Assembly: GCF_014635845.1 (NCBI RefSeq)
Contig: NZ_BMDP01000001.1
Span: 124,001 to 188,000 of the forward strand
DNA: 64,000 nt
Direction: 5' to 3'
Source: Oxalicibacterium solurbis
GTDB taxonomy: Bacteria; Pseudomonadota; Gammaproteobacteria; Burkholderiales; Burkholderiaceae_D
This document shows, one piece after another, positions 59,992 through 64,000 of the stretch (position 1 is its first letter; each line of letters starts with the position of its first letter). The notes beneath the pieces are model-generated. The model was not told the origin of the DNA. It was given only the letters and a program-made list of their open reading frames with translations, and ran no database searches. The position numbers were made by a program, and so were the translations under genes.

Positions 59992-60705
59992 CTATCCGAA
60001 GCCATGCCTTTGCAGGATGTGCTGTACATCTGTGGACAACGCAAATTTCACGAATGCCCTGCCGTCCGCCGAATCGGGCCGCGCCGCAATCCCGTATGTG
60101 CTGTGCACATTGCAGGTCTGCGGGATACGTACGATATCCAGCTCCGGTAACGTATGACTCACAATGCGTGCGTTGGTACGATAAGCAATATAGACATCGG
60201 CCCTGTCGTCCGTAAATGCCGTGATGTAAGGCAGATACGCCGCCCCCGGCGCCGGCATCGCCGCCCCGGACAGCCGGATCGCCTTGCCGTCGAGCAGAGC
60301 ATGGAATCCCGGCCGCATCGTATCTGCACGACGGAAAAATTCCCACGTATAGTCGCCCATCGGATCGCTGACCGGCGTCGAAGTCGCCACCCGCACGGAT
60401 GGCGTCATCAACATATCCAGCACGTTTTCTTCGCATATATTCAGTTGCGGCCGCGCGATCACGCACAACTCGTTGTACGTAAAGACCCTTGACGGGCCCA
60501 ACAGATTTTTCCCCGCCAGTTCCTCCGTGTGCCCGGTCGAAGCAGAAGCAAACACATCGATCAACATGCCATTTTCGATTTCCTGCCGCAGCTTGCCGGA
60601 AGGACCATAACGCACATCGAACGTCGCACCGCCCTGCATCCGATACGCTGCAAGGATTTCGTCCATTACCGCCTGCAAGCTACCGGCTGCAACCAGTATT
60701 GCCAT
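59992..60705 (-). CDS. ModA-like molybdate-type binding protein without signal peptide
   Basis: A 237-residue periplasmic-binding-protein fold of the molybdate/tungstate (ModA) type. ILVAAGSLQAVMDEILAAY at the start and VRYGPSGKLRQEIENGM match the oxyanion-binding strands, followed by DVFASASTGHTEEL. Canonical ModA has a cleaved signal peptide. Here the mature-like sequence begins within three residues of the start, and the alternative ATG 60726 adds only MKKGKTD. The protein is therefore predicted to stay in the cytoplasm. ATG 60705 has an AAGGG ribosome site about ten bases upstream. No ModB or ModC gene is adjacent, so it is probably a sensor or an orphan rather than a transporter part. 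Confidence 0.82.
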   Translation of the reverse strand: MAILVAAGSLQAVMDEILAAYRMQGGATFDVRYGPSGKLRQEIENGMLIDVFASASTGHTEELAGKNLLGPSRVFTYNELCVIARPQLNICEENVLDMLMTPSVRVATSTPVSDPMGDYTWEFFRRADTMRPGFHALLDGKAIRLSGAAMPAPGAAYLPYITAFTDDRADVYIAYRTNARIVSHTLPELDIVRIPQTCNVHSTYGIAARPDSADGRAFVKFALSTDVQHILQRHGFG

Positions 60706-60895
60706 ATCCGTCTTTCCCTTCTTCATTTGACCGAGTTTGCGCAGTTGTTCGCAGGTGCTAGGTCCTCAATCTCAATCGCATTGCAATCGTTACAGAGGGC
60801 GTTGTGGTCTCGGATCGTGCTTTGTCCGTTTCCGCACCGTCAATGCATTCGACTCGGCTATCATGCACGAATAAAGACGACCGGAGACAGTCGCG

Positions 60896-61402
60896 ATGGA
60901 ATTCCTTGCCCCCTTTGCCCGTTATCTGACCGACAACCGGCTGAAACTCGTCACGGCCGAATCGTGTACCGCCGGCCTGATCGCGTCGATGCTGGGAGAT
61001 TATGAAGGCAGCGGCGCCTGGCTGGAATGTGGCTTCGTCACCTATTCGCCGGAAGCCAAGCATGCCCTGCTCGGCGTTCTCCCCACCACCATCCGGCAGC
61101 ATGGCCTGACCAGCGTACAGGTCGCCGCCGAAATGGCGGAAGGCGCGCTCAAGCGCAGCAGCAACAGCGACATCTCTCTCTCCAACACCGGCGTCGCCGG
61201 CCCGGACCCAGCCGATGACGGCACACCCGCCGGCACCGTCTGCCTGGCATGGTCGTTTCGCAACGGAGGCATGCAAACCTATACCGAAATGCGCCGCTTC
61301 AGCGGCGACCGCAATACGGTCAGAAAATCTGCCGCACGCTACGCCATTGAACGCGCCTTGTTCTATCATCATCTATCGCAGCAAGAGCGCGGGATTCCCT
61401 GA
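60896..61402 (+). CDS. pncC: Nicotinamide-nucleotide amidase (CinA C-terminal domain family)
   Basis: A 168-residue PncC-type protein that deamidates NMN to NaMN in NAD recycling. The family motif TAESCTAGLIASMLGDYEGS contains the likely catalytic Ser/Thr-Lys region, and SNTGVAGPDPADDGTPAGTV and VRKSAARYAIERAL follow. The N-terminal CinA domain is absent, so this is the stand-alone form. It is followed 22 bases later by nadE, another NAD-pathway enzyme, on the same strand. Confidence 0.93.
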   Translation: MEFLAPFARYLTDNRLKLVTAESCTAGLIASMLGDYEGSGAWLECGFVTYSPEAKHALLGVLPTTIRQHGLTSVQVAAEMAEGALKRSSNSDISLSNTGVAGPDPADDGTPAGTVCLAWSFRNGGMQTYTEMRRFSGDRNTVRKSAARYAIERALFYHHLSQQERGIP

Positions 61403-61424
61403 AATGCCATTGGAGGAAAAGGAT

Positions 61425-62297
61425 ATGCTGACAACAGGCATCGACCCGATACAGCAGGAAATCATGGATGCGTTGAAGGTGCTGCACGCCTTTAATCCTT
61501 CCGCCGAAATCGTCCGTCGCACCACCTTCCTCGCCGACCAGTTGATCGAGCACGACAAGCATTCGCTGGTGCTCGGCATCAGCGGCGGCGTCGATTCGCT
61601 GGTAGCCGGCTATCTGGCGCAGCATGCCGCCGAACAGACCAAGGGGCACGGCCGTCAGGCCGATTTCATCGCACTACGCCTGCCCTACGGCATCCAGAGC
61701 GACGAAGAGGCCGCGCAACGCGCATTGAAACTGATCGGGCCGCATCGCATACTGACAATCGACATCAAGCCGGTCGCCGATGCCATGCTGCAGCAATTAC
61801 GCGATGCCGGATTGACGTTCGAGAACGCCTATCAGGAGGATTTCATCCTCGGCAACATCAAGGCAAGGCAGCGGATGATCGCCCACTATTCGGTGGCCGG
61901 TGCCACCAACGGGCTGGTGGTCGGTACCGATCATGCTGCGGAAGCGCTGATGGGCTTTTTCACCAAGTTCGGCGATGGCGCGGCCGACGTCACGCCGCTC
62001 TACGGACTGAACAAGCATCAGGTACAGCAACTGGCACTGGCCTTCGGCGCACCGGAAGACATGGCATACAAGGTGCCGACAGCCGATCTGGAAACCCTGG
62101 CGCCGGGCAAACCGGACGAAGAAGCGCTCGGTGTCAGCTACGAACAGATCGACGATTTCCTCAGCGGCAAACCGGTCGACGAGCAGGCACGCGAACGTAT
62201 CGTCGAACGCTATCGGGCAACCACGCACAAACGAGGTCTGCCGAACGATCCCTACATGACGCCACCGCGAGACAGGATGAGTATTCCAAGCAGTTAA
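61425..62297 (+). CDS. nadE: NH3-dependent NAD+ synthetase
   Basis: A 290-residue ATP-pyrophosphatase that amidates deamido-NAD+ to NAD+. The P-loop SGGVDS is at 53-58 in LVLGISGGVDSLVAGYL. NAD-site regions are NIKARQRMIAHYSVAG, VVGTDHAAEALMGFFTKFGDG and DVTPLYGLNKHQV. It lacks an N-terminal glutaminase domain, so it uses free ammonia. ATG 61425 follows GGAGGAAAAGGAT, a strong ribosome site; a Met six codons upstream is possible but not supported. It forms a two-gene NAD unit with pncC. Confidence 0.95.
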   Translation: MLTTGIDPIQQEIMDALKVLHAFNPSAEIVRRTTFLADQLIEHDKHSLVLGISGGVDSLVAGYLAQHAAEQTKGHGRQADFIALRLPYGIQSDEEAAQRALKLIGPHRILTIDIKPVADAMLQQLRDAGLTFENAYQEDFILGNIKARQRMIAHYSVAGATNGLVVGTDHAAEALMGFFTKFGDGAADVTPLYGLNKHQVQQLALAFGAPEDMAYKVPTADLETLAPGKPDEEALGVSYEQIDDFLSGKPVDEQARERIVERYRATTHKRGLPNDPYMTPPRDRMSIPSS

Positions 62298-62496
62298 AGT
62301 GCGCCATCCTTGAAGAAATCCAGCATAGGTTGCATCGCTGGAGTCTGCTTTCACCCGGCGGATCGATACATCATCGAACCAGCTGCATCTGCAGCGTAAT
62401 ACACATGCATGGCGCAACGTTTTCCATCACCTCGATAGGCACACGCCACGCATGAGAATACAGAGGGGAAATGCATGATTCGCTACGATGCTCTGC

Positions 62497-62502
62497 TATA
62501 AT
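62497..62502 (+). promoter_or_regulatory. -10 element of the tRNA-Pro promoter
   Basis: TATAAT followed by a GC-rich discriminator (CTCGCGC) lies ten bases before the tRNA 5' end, as is typical of stable-RNA promoters under growth-rate control. The -35 box is not clear. Confidence 0.6.
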
Positions 62503-62509
62503 CTCGCGC

Positions 62510-62588
<79 letters not shown>

Positions 62589-62595
62589 TGAAAAA

Positions 62596-62628
62596 AGAAA
62601 GGGTCACGCTCGCGTGACCCTTTTGCTT
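62596..62628 (+). terminator. Rho-independent terminator of tRNA-Pro
   Basis: The stem AAAGGGTCACG / CGTGACCCTTTT directly follows the tRNA. Its A-rich left flank could also serve the convergent merR gene. Confidence 0.88.
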
Positions 62629-62689
62629 TTCCGGCGTTCTGCCCATACGATTGGCAATGCCGTCTATTCTTCTCGCTACTCCACCAGCA

Positions 62690-63076
62690 TTACTTCAACA
62701 ACTCCAGAATTTCCGTCAGTTCCTGACGAATCGCCGTCAGCTGCGCACTATCTCCACTGTCATCGCGATCGGCATCATCGCCTGCACGCTCTTCCAGGAT
62801 GCGGCTGTCCAGCTTATTACGCGCACCGCTGATCGTGAATCCCTGTTCGTACAGCAGTTCACGGATACGACGAATCAACAGCACTTCGTGATGCTGGTAA
62901 TAGCGCCGGTTGCCGCGACGTTTGACCGGTTTCAGCTGCGTGAACTCCTGTTCCCAATAGCGCAGCACATGCGGCTTCACGCCGCACAATTCACTGACCT
63001 CGCCGATCGTAAAATAACGCTTCGCGGGAATTGGCGGCAACGCGACCAATTCAGGTTTGTTGATCCGTTCGTTCAT
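62690..63076 (-). CDS. MerR family transcriptional regulator
   Basis: A 128-residue MerR-type protein. The winged HTH at residues 21-90 shows YFTIGEVSELCGVKPHVLRYW, then KRRGNRRYYQHHEVLLIRRIRELLYEQG split over helix and wing. There is no cysteine in a metal-binding C-terminal loop, so it is not a metal sensor of the MerR/CueR type. It resembles the uncharacterised regulator found next to ihfA in many proteobacteria. The acidic tail DDADRDDSGDS precedes a short coiled-coil dimer helix. It is on the same strand as ihfA and 64 bases downstream, likely in the pheT-ihfA-merR transcript. Confidence 0.92.
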   Translation of the reverse strand: MNERINKPELVALPPIPAKRYFTIGEVSELCGVKPHVLRYWEQEFTQLKPVKRRGNRRYYQHHEVLLIRRIRELLYEQGFTISGARNKLDSRILEERAGDDADRDDSGDSAQLTAIRQELTEILELLK

Positions 63077-63140
63077 TTAATCAGGCTGTAAATCAGACTG
63101 CGGATTGGGCGATGAATCAAGAGTATGAAAAGAGTATGAA

Positions 63141-63554
63141 TCAAGCCGTACGGGCGACGGACTTCTGGCTTGCATCCTCGACCATTACCTTAAGTTTCTG
63201 GCTCGCATGGAAAGTGACGACGCGGCGTGCCGTGATCGGAATTTCCTCGCCGGTTTTCGGATTACGTCCCGGACGCTGCGGCTTGTCGCGTAATTGGAAA
63301 TTGCCGAAACCGGACAATTTGACCGATTCGCCACGCTCCAGCGCATTGCGGATTTCATCGAAAAAGGTTTCGACCATATCCTTGGCTTCACGCTTGTTCA
63401 GACCAACCTGTTCAAACAGCAGCTCGGCCAGTTCGGCCTTGGTCAGCGTAGGCAAGTCTTTTTCCGCTTGGGAGCGGACCTTGGCCTCCAGCATGGCGCG
63501 GTCAAGATCGGCAGCAAGCACGGACTGAAGTTCGGCGGAATTCACGTCATTCAT
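63141..63554 (-). CDS. ihfA: Integration host factor subunit alpha, N-terminally extended
   Basis: A 137-residue IHF-alpha. The core from about residue 37 ([20 protein letters not shown]) matches E. coli IhfA. It includes [20 protein letters not shown] with the DNA-intercalating Pro, and [20 protein letters not shown] follows. Before it lies a 36-residue extension ([20 protein letters not shown] and onward) not present in E. coli. The ATG chosen has a GGGGAA ribosome site eight bases upstream; an in-frame ATG at 63572 is also possible, and a later Met21 would shorten the extension. It sits 20 bases after pheT, the usual order. Confidence 0.93.
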   Translation of the reverse strand: MNDVNSAELQSVLAADLDRAMLEAKVRSQAEKDLPTLTKAELAELLFEQVGLNKREAKDMVETFFDEIRNALERGESVKLSGFGNFQLRDKPQRPGRNPKTGEEIPITARRVVTFHASQKLKVMVEDASQKSVARTA

Positions 63555-63574
63555 GGTTGTTGTTCCCCGCATGT

Positions 63575-64000
63575 TCAGGCACGCAATCTGGCGCCATGAT
63601 GTTTGCCCGCAACGGCGACGAAAGCGGCCATCGCAGCATCGACCTGATCGTCCTGCAGGGTCGATTGAGTATCTTGCAAGGTGAAACGGAAAGCAAGGCT
63701 TTTTTCATCTTGCTCCAGTCCTTTCCCGCGATATTCATCAAATAAAACAATCACTTGCAAAATATTGCATGCAGGATTTGATTTCTTTTCGACAATGAAT
63801 GAATCGATTAACGTCTGCATTTGCACGTCCTGTTTGACGACCAATGCCAGGTCACGCGTCACGGCCGGGAATTTCGATATTTCCTTGTAGGCCGGCACGT
63901 CGACGCGCTGCAGCGCTGTCGCATCAACCTCGAACAGCACTGGTGCCAGCGGCAAATCGTATTTCTGCTGCCAGCGCGGATGCAGTTCGCCGATGAAGCC
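63575..64000 (-). CDS. pheT: Phenylalanyl-tRNA synthetase beta subunit, 3' part
   Basis: The C-terminal 141 residues of PheT; the start lies beyond the right edge. The frame is open through base 64000, reading [19 protein letters not shown] at its beginning. The rest is the ferredoxin-fold anticodon-binding domain ([40 protein letters not shown], and [18 protein letters not shown]). PheT joins PheS in charging tRNA-Phe. It is followed by ihfA 20 bases later. Confidence 0.96.
   Translation of the reverse strand, partial: GFIGELHPRWQQKYDLPLAPVLFEVDATALQRVDVPAYKEISKFPAVTRDLALVVKQDVQMQTLIDSFIVEKKSNPACNILQVIVLFDEYRGKGLEQDEKSLAFRFTLQDTQSTLQDDQVDAAMAAFVAVAGKHHGARLRA

Overview
The window is a stretch of ordinary chromosome from a Gram-negative betaproteobacterium of the order Burkholderiales. 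It most resembles Oxalobacteraceae such as Herminiimonas or Janthinobacterium. That placement rests on protein similarity recalled from memory, a GC content in the mid-to-high fifties by eye, and gene orders typical of the group: tig-clpP-clpX-lon-hupB-ppiD, gntR-sdhCDAB-sdhE-gltA-sucAB-lpdA, and pheT-ihfA-merR-tRNA-Pro. No prophage, insertion sequence, CRISPR array, plasmid gene or rRNA operon is visible. Almost every base belongs to a recognisable housekeeping gene.

Layout. 1-528 is the 3' end of a cardiolipin synthase/phospholipase D gene. 665-4321 is a plus-strand run selO-msrB-yciB-bolA-ppiC, concerned with redox stress, envelope and protein folding. 4524-8525 is purL on the minus strand. 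8747-10866 holds membrane proteins (DoxX, an AI-2E family permease, a 49-residue peptide). 11032-13974 carries a D-amino-acid dehydrogenase and the NAD(P)HX repair enzyme. 13990-15331 is a head-to-head ABC ATPase/TesA pair whose start codons can overlap. 15398-24445 (minus) is the protein quality-control block tRNA-Leu, tig, clpP, clpX, lon, hupB, tRNA-Val, tRNA-Asp, ppiD. 24671-27762 is hpnCDE, which makes squalene for hopanoids. 27786-34728 holds radA, alr, lplT and the tightly overlapping operon tsaB-rimI-udg-DUF1853. 34825-38124 has a thioredoxin-like protein, a cold-shock protein, zapE and two exported proteins of unknown function.

38133-55876 is the energy-metabolism centre. It contains lpdA, sucB, sucA, gltA, sdhE, sdhB, sdhA, sdhD and sdhC (all minus), then gntR, and divergently mdh, a CitE-like CoA-ester lyase, an MliC-like exported protein and acnA. 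Together these encode most of the TCA cycle: citrate synthase, aconitase, the three 2-oxoglutarate dehydrogenase components, succinate dehydrogenase with its flavinylation factor, and malate dehydrogenase. The gntR-mdh intergenic region carries a nested inverted repeat beside a good promoter, followed by iterated short direct repeats.

56012-64000 holds DUF2863, CYTH and M14 carboxypeptidase genes; a small group with a nitrate-reductase-associated protein, a 54-residue hydrophilic protein and a ModA-like binding protein without a signal peptide; NAD metabolism genes (pncC, nadE); tRNA-Pro; a MerR regulator; ihfA; and the 3' end of pheT.

I found no convincing new defence or mobile system. The most noteworthy points are the mdh/gntR control region, the overlapping start codons of the ABC ATPase and tesA, the small gene at 59713-59877 with its signal-less ModA neighbour, and several exported proteins of unknown function inside the TCA/zapE region. 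All functions are inferred from reading the sequence; no database search was run.
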